A stretch of 9,162 nucleotides of DNA from positions 1-9,162 of the forward strand of contig JAFAFZ010000040.1 of assembly GCA_023423215.1 (NCBI GenBank), in the 5' to 3' direction. Of this stretch, positions 1 through 5,861 are shown piece by piece (positions within the stretch are counted from its first letter, which is position 1; each line of letters starts with the position of its first letter). A program made the translations under genes and the position numbers. The notes under the pieces are model-generated. The model had not been told where the DNA came from. It was given only the letters and a program-made list of their open reading frames with translations, and did not search any database. The DNA is from Actinomycetes bacterium. GTDB lineage: Bacteria > Actinomycetota > Acidimicrobiia > Acidimicrobiales > Microtrichaceae.

Positions 1-199
1 CGGGGCTGAGCCAGGACCGCACGCTGGCGTCGATGCCGATCACCTCGTTGTGCAGCAGCGCCTCGCCCTCGGCGAGCTCGGGCAGGGGCACCTCGACCAG
101 CTCGACGTCGTCCCAGGTGAGCAGCCCCTCGGGCCGCTGTCGCAGCACCACTCGCTGCTGGGTGTCGGGCAGGGCCGGGGCGTCGAGGGCGTCGGACAT
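1..199 (-). CDS. MDR-family NAD(P)H-dependent oxidoreductase, N-terminal fragment
   Basis: The reverse strand reads 66 codons from an ATG at 199 to the left edge, so only the N-terminus is present. It matches the N-terminal domain (ADH_N_2 type) of the medium-chain dehydrogenase/reductase group that includes the CurA/YncB-like enzymes, 2-alkenal reductases and prostaglandin reductases. The recognisable pattern is QQRVVLRQRPEGLLTWDDVE, then a 'VPLPELAEGEALL' stretch and an 'IGIDASVRSWL' stretch, equivalent to the usual 'LSLDPYMRGRM' segment. Such enzymes reduce the C=C bond of alpha,beta-unsaturated carbonyls with NADPH in the cytoplasm; the nucleotide-binding Rossmann part lies outside the window. 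There is no Shine-Dalgarno sequence before the ATG, but TACGGT lies 7 nt upstream, as expected for a leaderless transcript. The gene is divergent from the trmO-like gene. Family is fairly sure; substrate cannot be assigned. Confidence 0.8.
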   Translation of the reverse strand, partial: MSDALDAPALPDTQQRVVLRQRPEGLLTWDDVELVEVPLPELAEGEALLHNEVIGIDASVRSWLSP

Positions 200-206
200 C
201 CGTCAC

Positions 207-212
207 ACCGTA
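207..212 (-). promoter_or_regulatory. Putative -10 box of a leaderless promoter for the oxidoreductase
   Basis: On the minus strand TACGGT (complement of 207-212) fits the actinobacterial TAnnnT -10 pattern and ends 7 nt before the ATG at 199. A transcript starting the usual 6-8 nt downstream would begin at or next to the start codon, which explains the missing Shine-Dalgarno. No convincing -35 box is visible; the -35 zone would fall in the palindrome at 229-245. Confidence 0.4.
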
Positions 213-228
213 GCCATCGCCGGCCGTT

Positions 229-245
229 TCTGACGGGCCGTCAGA
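229..245. promoter_or_regulatory. Perfect 17-bp palindrome, candidate repressor operator
   Basis: TCTGACGG (229-236), a single central G (237) and CCGTCAGA (238-245) form a perfect inverted repeat with 8-bp arms, placed in the 79-bp region between the divergent oxidoreductase and trmO-like genes. It covers the expected -35 zone of the oxidoreductase promoter. Size, odd-length symmetry and position resemble operators of TetR-family dimers. No regulator gene is in the window, so the binding protein is unknown. Confidence 0.5.
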
Positions 246-278
246 TCGCACTTGTCCCCAGCCGCCGGAGGCCCGACC

Positions 279-746
279 ATGGCCACCATGGAGTTCGTGG
301 TGCAGCCGGTGGCATGGGTCCGTGGTGGTCGCGTCGAGGCCGTCGACGACGGCTGGGACGAGGTGCGCTGCACGATCGAGCTCGACCCCCGCTTCGCCGT
401 CGAGTCGATCGCTGGTCTCGAGGAGTTCTCGCACCTGGACGTCGTGTTCCTGTTCCACGGCGTCGACGAGGCGGACGTGGTGAGCGGCGCACGGCGGCCG
501 CGTGGGCGCGCGGACTGGCCGGAGGTCGGGATCTTCGCCCAGCGGGGTCGTGTCCGGCCGAACCGGCTCGGCGTGACGACCTGTCGGCTCGAGGGCGTCG
601 AGGGCACCCGGCTGCACGTGCGCGGGCTCGACGCCATCGACGGGACGCCGGTGCTGGACCTGAAGCCGCACCTGGCGGAGTTCGGACCCCGCGGGCAGGT
701 CGAGCAGCCGGCGTGGTCCCACGAGATCATGGAGCAGTACTGGTGA
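279..746 (+). CDS. TrmO/TsaA-like tRNA (t6A37) N6-methyltransferase, short form
   Basis: 155-aa protein of the TsaA-like (UPF0066) beta-barrel family. E. coli TrmO uses SAM to methylate N6 of t6A37 in threonine tRNAs; that role is inferred here from the family. Visible motifs in order are PVAWVRGGR (10-18), GLEEFSHLDVVFLFH (46-60), GIFAQRGRVRPNRLGV (84-99; the family usually has 'FATRSPxRPNPIGLS') and GLDAIDGTPVLDLKPHL (116-132). It ends soon after the core, so the C-terminal extension of the longer enterobacterial enzyme is missing, as in other short members. The ATG at 279 is chosen because GGAGG (267-271) lies 7 nt upstream; an in-frame TTG at 252 would put that sequence inside the gene, and an ATG at 288 is also possible. 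It is convergent with the membrane protein gene, 18 nt away. The RPNRLG variant leaves some doubt about exact substrate. Confidence 0.82.
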   Translation: MATMEFVVQPVAWVRGGRVEAVDDGWDEVRCTIELDPRFAVESIAGLEEFSHLDVVFLFHGVDEADVVSGARRPRGRADWPEVGIFAQRGRVRPNRLGVTTCRLEGVEGTRLHVRGLDAIDGTPVLDLKPHLAEFGPRGQVEQPAWSHEIMEQYW

Positions 747-764
747 CCGCCCCGAGCGTGGACC

Positions 765-1256
765 TCAGCGACGGATCTCGACGAGCAGCACCCAGACGTT
801 GATCATCGAGAAGGCGAACACGGCCAGCACGCCGAAGCCGATCCAGTTCAGCCCGGCCGACCGGTCCGCCAGCAGGAGCGCTGCGCCGACGAGGAAGGGC
901 AGCGTCTGGGTCTGGCCGGTGACCACCTCTCCCACGACGCTGCTGACCACGTGCGTGGAGCGCTCGACGATCATCCGTCGAGCGGCGTGGACCTTGGAGA
1001 ACCAGGCGACCGCGCCGAACAGCAGGACCGCCACGGCGAACCAGTCGACGCTCTGGTCGGCCATCAGACCGCTCATGCAGGTCAGCAGCGCGAGCACGAG
1101 CGTGGCGATCGTGCCGACGGCCCGTGGGGGCAGCACCGTGTCCTGCACGATCGGTTCGATGTTCACCGAGACGGCGACGATGAAGAGGCCGACCATCGCC
1201 GCCGCGGCACCCGCCCCCGCGATGTAGAAGTTCGCCCAATCCGAGATCTGGTCCAC
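765..1256 (-). CDS. Small polytopic membrane protein of unknown function (163 aa)
   Basis: A very hydrophobic protein with about five membrane segments at residues 10-33, 46-65, 70-88, 116-131 and 136-159, and a short basic cytoplasmic-type loop (KVHAARRMIVER, about 88-99) between the third and fourth. The N-terminal pattern WANFYIAGAGAAAAMVGLFI followed by VLPPRAVGTI resembles a widespread family of short uncharacterised membrane proteins with a 'small-residue helix then LPxRA' signature; some database entries call relatives FtsH-protease modulators, which I would not transfer. The start is GTG at 1256, supported by GGAGG (complement of 1263-1267) 6 nt upstream. Good hydrophobic periodicity and the clear ribosome binding site show it is real although the same frame stays open far upstream. 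It is divergent from the EamA transporter. Function unknown. Confidence 0.75.
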   Translation of the reverse strand: MDQISDWANFYIAGAGAAAAMVGLFIVAVSVNIEPIVQDTVLPPRAVGTIATLVLALLTCMSGLMADQSVDWFAVAVLLFGAVAWFSKVHAARRMIVERSTHVVSSVVGEVVTGQTQTLPFLVGAALLLADRSAGLNWIGFGVLAVFAFSMINVWVLLVEIRR

Positions 1257-1314
1257 GTGTCCCCTCCGGTCCGAGAGATGTTGGCACGACCGCTGGCGCG
1301 AGCCGACCGCCGAG

Positions 1315-1320
1315 TAGCGT
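1315..1320 (+). promoter_or_regulatory. Weak candidate -10 box upstream of the EamA transporter
   Basis: TAGCGT fits TAnnnT and lies 32 nt before the preferred GTG at 1353. No -35 box at a proper distance is visible. If transcription began 6-8 nt downstream, the 5' arm of the hairpin at 1324-1347 would be partly lost, so either this box or the hairpin may be fortuitous. Confidence 0.25.
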
Positions 1321-1323
1321 GAT

Positions 1324-1347
1324 CCTCCTCCCGGGCCCACGAGGAGG
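1324..1347 (+). promoter_or_regulatory. Hairpin that can mask the Shine-Dalgarno of the EamA gene
   Basis: CCTCCTC (1324-1330) is exactly complementary to GAGGAGG (1341-1347), with a 10-nt loop (ccgggcccac). The 3' arm is the ribosome binding site of the GTG start at 1353. In RNA this 7-bp GC-rich stem would hide the Shine-Dalgarno, so translation could depend on opening the stem. This is seen directly in the sequence; a regulatory role is inference. Confidence 0.4.
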
Positions 1348-1352
1348 CAGTG

Positions 1353-2231
1353 GTGACGACGCCGGTCCGGACCCGCGTGCCGGCGCAGGTCCTGGTGTTG
1401 ACCTCGATCATCTCGGTGCAGGTCGGCGCGGCGATCGGTCGCTCGATCTTCGATGAGATCGGCGCCGCAGGCGTCACGTTCCTGCGCGTCGGCATCGCCG
1501 CGGCGATCCTGTGGGTCGCGCTGCGCCCCGCGGTGCGCTCGTGGTCCCGCGCGTCGTGGCGGGCCGCGGTGGCGCTCGGCGTGACGATGGCGGCGATGAA
1601 CCTGCTCTTCTACCTGTCGCTGCGGACGGTGCCGCTCGGCATCGCGGTGACGGTCGAGTTCCTGGGTCCGTTGACGCTGGCGCTGGTCCAGACCCGGCGG
1701 GCGATCGATCTGCTGTGGGCGTTGCTCGCCGGCGGCGGCGTCGCGCTGCTCGGGTGGGGCTCGTCCGGCGACGTGCCCGTCAGCGGCCTGTTGCTGGCCG
1801 GAGCTGCGGGCGTCTTCTGGGCGATCTACATCGTCGCCAGCTCGCGCCTGGGACGGGTCCTGCCCGGCACCGACGGCCTGACCGTCTCGTTGACCGTCGC
1901 GGCGATGCTGGTCGCGCCGTTCGGGCTCGGCGGCGCGATCGACGCCGTCGACGAGCCGCGAGTGCTGCTCGCGGCGACCGGCGTCGCGCTGCTGTCGTCG
2001 ATCATCCCCTACGGCTTGGAGCTCGAGGCGCTGCGCCACCTGTCGACCCGGGTCTTCGGGGTGCTGATGAGCCTGGAGCCGGCGGCGGGCGCTGTGGCGG
2101 GGCTGGTCGTCCTGGGGCAGTCGCTCGACGCACGGGAGCTGGCGGCGCTCGCCGTCGTCAGCGTCGCCAGCCTGGGCGTCACCCTCGGGCGGACGACAGC
2201 CGAGCCGGTGCCGTTGCAACCGCTGGAGTGA
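1353..2231 (+). CDS. EamA/DMT-superfamily transporter, RhtA-like exporter
   Basis: 292-aa inner-membrane protein with about ten membrane helices arranged as two EamA repeats (roughly 12-135 and 145-278). The second half carries IIPYGLELEALRHLSTRVFG (217-236) followed by VLMSLEPAAGAVAGLVVLGQ (237-256), which closely follows the RhtA/YbiF type of drug/metabolite transporter ('PY.LE..AL..L..R.FG.LMS.EPA.A...G...LGE'). E. coli RhtA exports threonine and homoserine; the substrate here cannot be read from sequence. The GTG at 1353 is preferred over the adjacent GTG at 1350 because GGAGG at 1343-1347 is then 5 nt away and not 2. The ribosome binding site can be paired into a hairpin with 1324-1330. 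The gene is divergent from the small membrane protein and is followed by the spermidine-synthase-like gene 47 nt downstream in the same direction, which appears to have its own promoter. Confidence 0.88.
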   Translation: MTTPVRTRVPAQVLVLTSIISVQVGAAIGRSIFDEIGAAGVTFLRVGIAAAILWVALRPAVRSWSRASWRAAVALGVTMAAMNLLFYLSLRTVPLGIAVTVEFLGPLTLALVQTRRAIDLLWALLAGGGVALLGWGSSGDVPVSGLLLAGAAGVFWAIYIVASSRLGRVLPGTDGLTVSLTVAAMLVAPFGLGGAIDAVDEPRVLLAATGVALLSSIIPYGLELEALRHLSTRVFGVLMSLEPAAGAVAGLVVLGQSLDARELAALAVVSVASLGVTLGRTTAEPVPLQPLE

Positions 2232-2264
2232 GACCCGCGCGGGCCGCTGCCCACCGCCGAGCCG

Positions 2265-2270
2265 TAGCCT
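2265..2270 (+). promoter_or_regulatory. Putative -10 box of a leaderless promoter for the spermidine-synthase-like gene
   Basis: TAGCCT fits TAnnnT and ends 8 nt before an in-frame GTG at 2279, the same spacing logic as TACGGT before the oxidoreductase ATG. No purine-rich ribosome binding site precedes either the GTG at 2279 or the ATG at 2297, so a leaderless transcript starting at the GTG is the simplest explanation. A -35 box is not apparent. Confidence 0.4.
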
Positions 2271-2278
2271 CGGCGCCC

Positions 2279-3748
2279 GTGCCGACGCGCCGCCCGATGA
2301 AGACGTGGACCGCCGCCGCGCTGCTGTTCGGCACCTCCGCCGTGGTGTTGATGCTCGAGGTCCTGGCGGGTCGGCTGATGGCGCCGTACGTCGGCGTCTC
2401 GCAGGAGACCTTCACCGGCATCATCGGCACGGTGCTGGCCGGCATCGCGCTGGGCGCAGCGGTCGGCGGGGCGCTGGCCGACCGGTACGACCCACGGCGG
2501 CTGATCGGACCGGCCCTGGTGCTGGGTGGCGCGCTGGCGTGGGCATCGCTGCCGATCCTCCGGATGCTGGGTCCGGGCGTGGGCACCGGCGCCGGCGCGA
2601 TCGTCGTCCTGACCGCCGCGGCGTTCCTGGCCCCCGCCACCGTGTTGAGCGCCGTCGCGCCGATGGTCGCGAAGCTGCAGATCGAGTCGCTCGACGAGTC
2701 GGGCTCGGTGGTGGGCCGGGTGTCCGCGGCCGGCACCTTCGGCGCGCTGGCGGGCACGTTCCTGACCGGGTTCGTGCTGGTCGCCACGTTGCCGACGACA
2801 TGGGTGGTGCTGTTGATCGGTGCCGTCACGATCGCCGCCGGCGTGGTGCAGATGGTCCGTCGACGGCGCGAGCTGCGCGCCGAGGGCACGCTCGGCCTGG
2901 TGCTGCCCACGGCGGTGTTCGCGTTCGCCGCCGGCACCGGGGCCGTGCTGCTGGCACCGCCGTGCGATCGCGAGACCGCGTACGCCTGCGTGCGCGTCGA
3001 GGTCGATCCCGAGCGGACCTCGGGTCGCAGCCTGATCCTGGACCGCACGCGCCACGCGTACGTCGACCTGGAGGACCCGACGCACCTGGAGCTGCGCTAC
3101 GTGCGGCTCATCGCCGCGGTCGTCGACGCCTCGACCGGGGACGGGGCCCTCGACGCGTTGCACCTCGGCGGCGGCGGGTTCAGCCTGCCGGCGTACCACG
3201 AGGCGACCCGGCCCGGATCGACGGCCACGGTGCTCGAGATCGACCCGGACCTGGTCGAGGTGGCACGCTACGACCTGGGCATCGACACCTCGACGATGGA
3301 CGTGGTGGTCGGCGACGCCCGACTGGCGCTGCCGGACCAGCCCGACGACGCCTACGACGTCGTCGTCGGTGACGCGTTCGCCAGCACCTCGGTCCCCTGG
3401 CACCTGACCACCGTCGAGACGATCGGCGAGATCGACCGGACGCTGCGCCCCGAGGGCGTCTACGTGATGAACGTGATCGACGGGGGTCGCAACCGCTACG
3501 CCCGGGCGCAGCTCGCGACGCTGGCAGAGCAGTTCACCTACGTCACCGCGATCCTGCCGGTCGGTGGGGTGCCCGAGGACCGGCGCGTGAACCAGATCCT
3601 GATCGGCTCGCACGAACCGATCGAGGGCGTGGTCGTCGATCCGGGCGACGGCGAGCTCCTGCCACCCACCGAGGTCGCTGCGTTCATCGACGGCGCCCGG
3701 CCGTTGACCGACGACTTCGCTCCGGTCGACCAGCTGATGCTGCGCTGA
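2279..3748 (+). CDS. Fused MFS-like / spermidine-synthase-like membrane protein
   Basis: 489 aa from GTG 2279, or 483 from ATG 2297; residue numbers below count from the ATG. Residues 1-222 form about seven membrane helices beginning 'LLFGTSAVVLMLEVLAGRLM', typical of bacterial fused-MFS spermidine synthases. Residues about 225-483 form a class I SAM-methyltransferase-like fold: LHLGGGGFSLPAY (288-300) is the nucleotide-binding loop, VLEIDPDLVEVAR (312-324) supplies the acidic ribose contact (E314), VVVGDAR (336-342) and YDVVVGDAFASTSVPWHLT (353-371) cover the active-site region, and LTDDFAPVDQL (470-480) is the usual C-terminal signature. Soluble family members transfer aminopropyl groups from decarboxylated SAM to putrescine; the product of the membrane-fused group is mostly untested, so polyamine synthesis is a family-level guess. 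The GTG start is chosen for its fit to a leaderless promoter. No polyamine gene lies nearby. Its end is convergent with the minus-strand alkylsulfatase, 35 nt away. Confidence 0.85.
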   Translation: MPTRRPMKTWTAAALLFGTSAVVLMLEVLAGRLMAPYVGVSQETFTGIIGTVLAGIALGAAVGGALADRYDPRRLIGPALVLGGALAWASLPILRMLGPGVGTGAGAIVVLTAAAFLAPATVLSAVAPMVAKLQIESLDESGSVVGRVSAAGTFGALAGTFLTGFVLVATLPTTWVVLLIGAVTIAAGVVQMVRRRRELRAEGTLGLVLPTAVFAFAAGTGAVLLAPPCDRETAYACVRVEVDPERTSGRSLILDRTRHAYVDLEDPTHLELRYVRLIAAVVDASTGDGALDALHLGGGGFSLPAYHEATRPGSTATVLEIDPDLVEVARYDLGIDTSTMDVVVGDARLALPDQPDDAYDVVVGDAFASTSVPWHLTTVETIGEIDRTLRPEGVYVMNVIDGGRNRYARAQLATLAEQFTYVTAILPVGGVPEDRRVNQILIGSHEPIEGVVVDPGDGELLPPTEVAAFIDGARPLTDDFAPVDQLMLR

Positions 3749-3801
3749 CGATCGGAAAAGGGCGGTCGGTCGGACGTGATCCGCTAGGGCGTGACGATCG
3801 G
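3746..3801. repeat. 10-bp direct repeat at the convergent gene junction
   Basis: TGACGATCGG occurs at 3746-3755, where its first three bases are the stop codon of the spermidine-synthase-like gene, and again at 3792-3801 inside the 3' end of alkylsulfatase A. The 35-bp gap between the convergent stop codons shows no strong GC hairpin with a T tract, so I call no terminator here. The repeat is probably chance. Confidence 0.3.
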
Positions 3802-5700
3802 GAAGCTGGGGTCGAAGGTGTCGAGCACGCCGGCGAGCGCGTCGAGCACGCCGGCGTCGCCGTCGAGGCTCAGCTTCCCCGCGTCGGCGAGCTCCGCCGC
3901 CGCCGACGGCTGCAGGAGTGCGGCGACGATCAGCGGCTTGGGACCCGAGACGGTCAACTGGGCGGGGACGCCTGCGCCGGCACCGCGGCGAGCGTTGAGC
4001 ACGCCGCGCCGCACCCAGGCGTTCCACGTCTCGTCCAGGTCGGTGAACGTGAAGTCGATCGACAGGTCGACCTCGGCCGCCGCGTCGCCGATCACGTGCA
4101 CCGCGGCGAAGTCGAACAGGATGTCGAGCGGCATGGCGAGGATCGTGTCCTCGCTGCCCGTGGTGAACGGCGCCGGCTGAGCCCCTTCCCGCAGCTCCTT
4201 CGCCGCCGACAGGAAGATGCCGCGCCACTGCGGTCCTTCCGCCTGGTAGCCCATCTGCTCGTACGCGTCGGCCTGCAGCTCGCGGGCCTCGGTGTTGTCC
4301 GGGTCGGCGAAGACGAGCTTGTGGAGGATCTCGACGGCCCACCGGTAGTCGGCCTCCTCGACCGCTCGGCGGCCCTCCTCCAGGATCTTCTCGGCACCGA
4401 TGAAGGCCACGTAGCGCTGCGCGGACTCGACGGGCGGGTGGGGGTGCAGCGAGACGGGGTCGCCGTCCCACATGCCGAGCTCCTTGGTGAAGACGGCTCG
4501 TACGTCGTGGTGGCAGGTGCCGTGGTAGCCGCGGTTGAACCACTCGCGTCCGAGCGCGTCGGGCAGCTCGATCACCTCGGCGGCCTCGAGCGGCGTGTAC
4601 CCCTTGTTCGCCAGTCGCAACGCCTGGTCGTGGAGGTACTTGTAGGTGTCCCGCTGGGACTCGATGAACGAGACGATGCGCTCGTTGCCCCACATCGGCC
4701 AGGTGTGCGGGCCGAAGTGGACCTCGGCCTCGTCGCCCCACCGCTCGAGCGTCTCGTCGAGGTAGCGGGCGAAGTTGCGGGCGTCGCGGGTGCGGGCGCC
4801 GCGCAGGGTCTGGATGTTGTGCAGCGCGTGGTTGGCGTTCTCGGCGCACGTCAGCGCGCCGAGCTGCGGGATCCAGATGTGCATCTCCTCCGGCGCTTCG
4901 GTGTCGGGCGCGTACAGGAACTCGAAGTCGAGACCCGCGATGCTGCGCCGTGTCCCCGTCTCGGTGATGCCGTCGGTCGGCGACAGGTAGGACACGGTCG
5001 GGCCGGCGGTGGATTCGATGCCGATGCCGCAGCTCACCAGGCCCTTCGGGCCGTGGTCGAGCAGGCCGCCGAAGGCGTAGGCGGCCCGGCGCGCCATCGC
5101 GTTGCCGGCGACCACGTTCTCGCCGATCGCGTACTTGTCGAAGCTGGCGATCGTGCCCGGGGCGATGAGCGGCACCCTGCCGGAGCGCACGTCGGCCTCG
5201 TCGACCACGCCCTTCACGCCGCCGTAGTGGTCGATGTGGGTGTGGGTGTAGATGACCGCGGCGACGGGCTTGTCGCTCACGTGCTCGCGGATGAGCGCCA
5301 TCCCCTGGCGGGCGGACTCCACGCCGGCCATGCAGTCGATCACCACCAGGCCCTCCGGCGCCTCGACGACCGTCAGGTTGGCGATGTCGTTGTTGCGCAC
5401 CTGGAACACACCCTCGGCGACCCTGAACAGTCCGCCGGGCTTCACGAGCTTCGACTGCCGGTACAGGCTCGGTTCGACCGTGTCCGGCGCCGGGGCGTGG
5501 GGGTCGTCCTCGATCCAGTCGAAGTCGTGCTGGTCGAAGATCGTGTGCCCGTCCTCGCCGCGCACCGGTTCGTCGAAGTCCGCGATGCGCCCCTTGGTCG
5601 CGTCCTCGAAGTCCTGGACGTCGTCCATCGCGTACTTGGCGACGGCGGCGCGGTTCGCCTCGACGGTTGCGGGACTCGCGTCCTTCGGTCGGGTCGTCAT
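3784..5700 (-). CDS. Alkylsulfatase, metallo-beta-lactamase fold (type III, SdsA1-like), copy A
   Basis: 638-aa protein, the usual length for the linear alkylsulfatase family, which hydrolyses alkyl sulfate esters to alcohol and sulfate using two zinc ions. The zinc site is complete: THTHIDH gives H153, H155, D157 and H158; TEAPEEMH gives E268; CAEN gives E287; PHTWPMWG gives H332. The 19- and 45-residue gaps between E268, E287 and H332 equal those I recall for SdsA1 (E280, E299, H344). Domains in order are the N-terminal segment (1-90), MBL core (91-345), alkylsulfatase dimerisation domain (about 350-500) and SCP2-like C-terminal domain (about 508-638). No signal peptide is visible, unlike secreted SdsA1, so it is probably cytoplasmic. 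The dimerisation region reads HHDVRAVFTKELGMWDGDP where many members have 'HN.KAVYQRYLGWYDGNP'. ATG 5700 is chosen because AGGGGG (complement of 5708-5713) lies 7 nt upstream. It is divergent from copy B. Exact substrate unknown. Confidence 0.9.
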   Translation of the reverse strand: MTTRPKDASPATVEANRAAVAKYAMDDVQDFEDATKGRIADFDEPVRGEDGHTIFDQHDFDWIEDDPHAPAPDTVEPSLYRQSKLVKPGGLFRVAEGVFQVRNNDIANLTVVEAPEGLVVIDCMAGVESARQGMALIREHVSDKPVAAVIYTHTHIDHYGGVKGVVDEADVRSGRVPLIAPGTIASFDKYAIGENVVAGNAMARRAAYAFGGLLDHGPKGLVSCGIGIESTAGPTVSYLSPTDGITETGTRRSIAGLDFEFLYAPDTEAPEEMHIWIPQLGALTCAENANHALHNIQTLRGARTRDARNFARYLDETLERWGDEAEVHFGPHTWPMWGNERIVSFIESQRDTYKYLHDQALRLANKGYTPLEAAEVIELPDALGREWFNRGYHGTCHHDVRAVFTKELGMWDGDPVSLHPHPPVESAQRYVAFIGAEKILEEGRRAVEEADYRWAVEILHKLVFADPDNTEARELQADAYEQMGYQAEGPQWRGIFLSAAKELREGAQPAPFTTGSEDTILAMPLDILFDFAAVHVIGDAAAEVDLSIDFTFTDLDETWNAWVRRGVLNARRGAGAGVPAQLTVSGPKPLIVAALLQPSAAAELADAGKLSLDGDAGVLDALAGVLDTFDPSFPIVTP

Positions 5701-5732
5701 GCCGGTACCCCCTGTCGCTCGGCCTTCGGTCG

Positions 5733-5738
5733 ACAGTA
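5733..5738 (-). promoter_or_regulatory. Candidate -10 box for alkylsulfatase A
   Basis: On the minus strand TACTGT (complement of 5733-5738) fits TAnnnT and lies 32 nt before the ATG at 5700, leaving a short leader with the AGGGGG ribosome binding site. It sits inside CGGTcgacagtACCG (5727-5741), a short interrupted inverted repeat. No clear -35 is seen. Confidence 0.3.
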
Positions 5739-5795
5739 CCGAGGAGCCCGGGACCGCTGTCGGCGTTCTCACCGCTCCGGGGTGTGGTCAAGGGC

Positions 5796-5801
5796 TACGG
5801 T
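5796..5801 (+). promoter_or_regulatory. Candidate -10 box for alkylsulfatase B
   Basis: TACGGT is the same hexamer that sits before the oxidoreductase at 207-212. Transcription from it would start near 5808 and give a leader of about 55 nt containing the AGGAGG ribosome binding site. The -35 region is not consensus-like. Confidence 0.35.
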
Positions 5802-5808
5802 CGACCGT
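5797..5808. promoter_or_regulatory. 12-bp perfect palindrome overlapping the putative -10 of alkylsulfatase B
   Basis: ACGGTCGACCGT reads the same on both strands and overlaps five bases of the TACGGT box. Its left part, CGGTCGAC (5798-5805), also occurs at 5727-5734 next to the candidate -10 of copy A. GTCGAC is common in GC-rich genomes, so chance is possible. Confidence 0.35.
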
Positions 5809-5816
5809 CGACGCCC

Positions 5817-5831
5817 GGTCGTCGGACGACC
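5817..5831. promoter_or_regulatory. 15-bp inverted repeat in the leader of alkylsulfatase B, candidate operator
   Basis: GGTCGTC (5817-5823), a central G (5824) and GACGACC (5825-5831) form a perfect inverted repeat with 7-bp arms. It lies just downstream of the predicted transcription start and 30 nt before the GTG start, a usual place for a repressor site. As RNA its one-base centre would not make a good hairpin, which favours a protein-binding DNA site. Confidence 0.4.
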
Positions 5832-5861
5832 TGGGACCGGGGTGGACCCGAGGAGGCGACC

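Noticed and set aside
1511..2278. Upstream extension of the spermidine-synthase-like frame overlapping the EamA gene
   Set aside because: The frame stays open by GC bias, but the extension is Arg/Gly-rich without motifs and lies over the EamA gene; the family N-terminus begins at about 2279-2297.
3749..3783. Possible bidirectional terminator between the convergent spermidine-synthase-like and alkylsulfatase A genes
   Set aside because: The 35 nt contain GGTCGGTCGG-type repeats but no complementary arms forming a stable stem and no T tract on either strand.
2009..5791. Very long open frame (1260 codons) on the minus strand running across the spermidine-synthase-like and alkylsulfatase A genes
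   Set aside because: Its translation is dominated by Arg, Gly, Pro and Ala with no domain, and it overlaps two well-supported genes in other frames; it is a GC-bias shadow.
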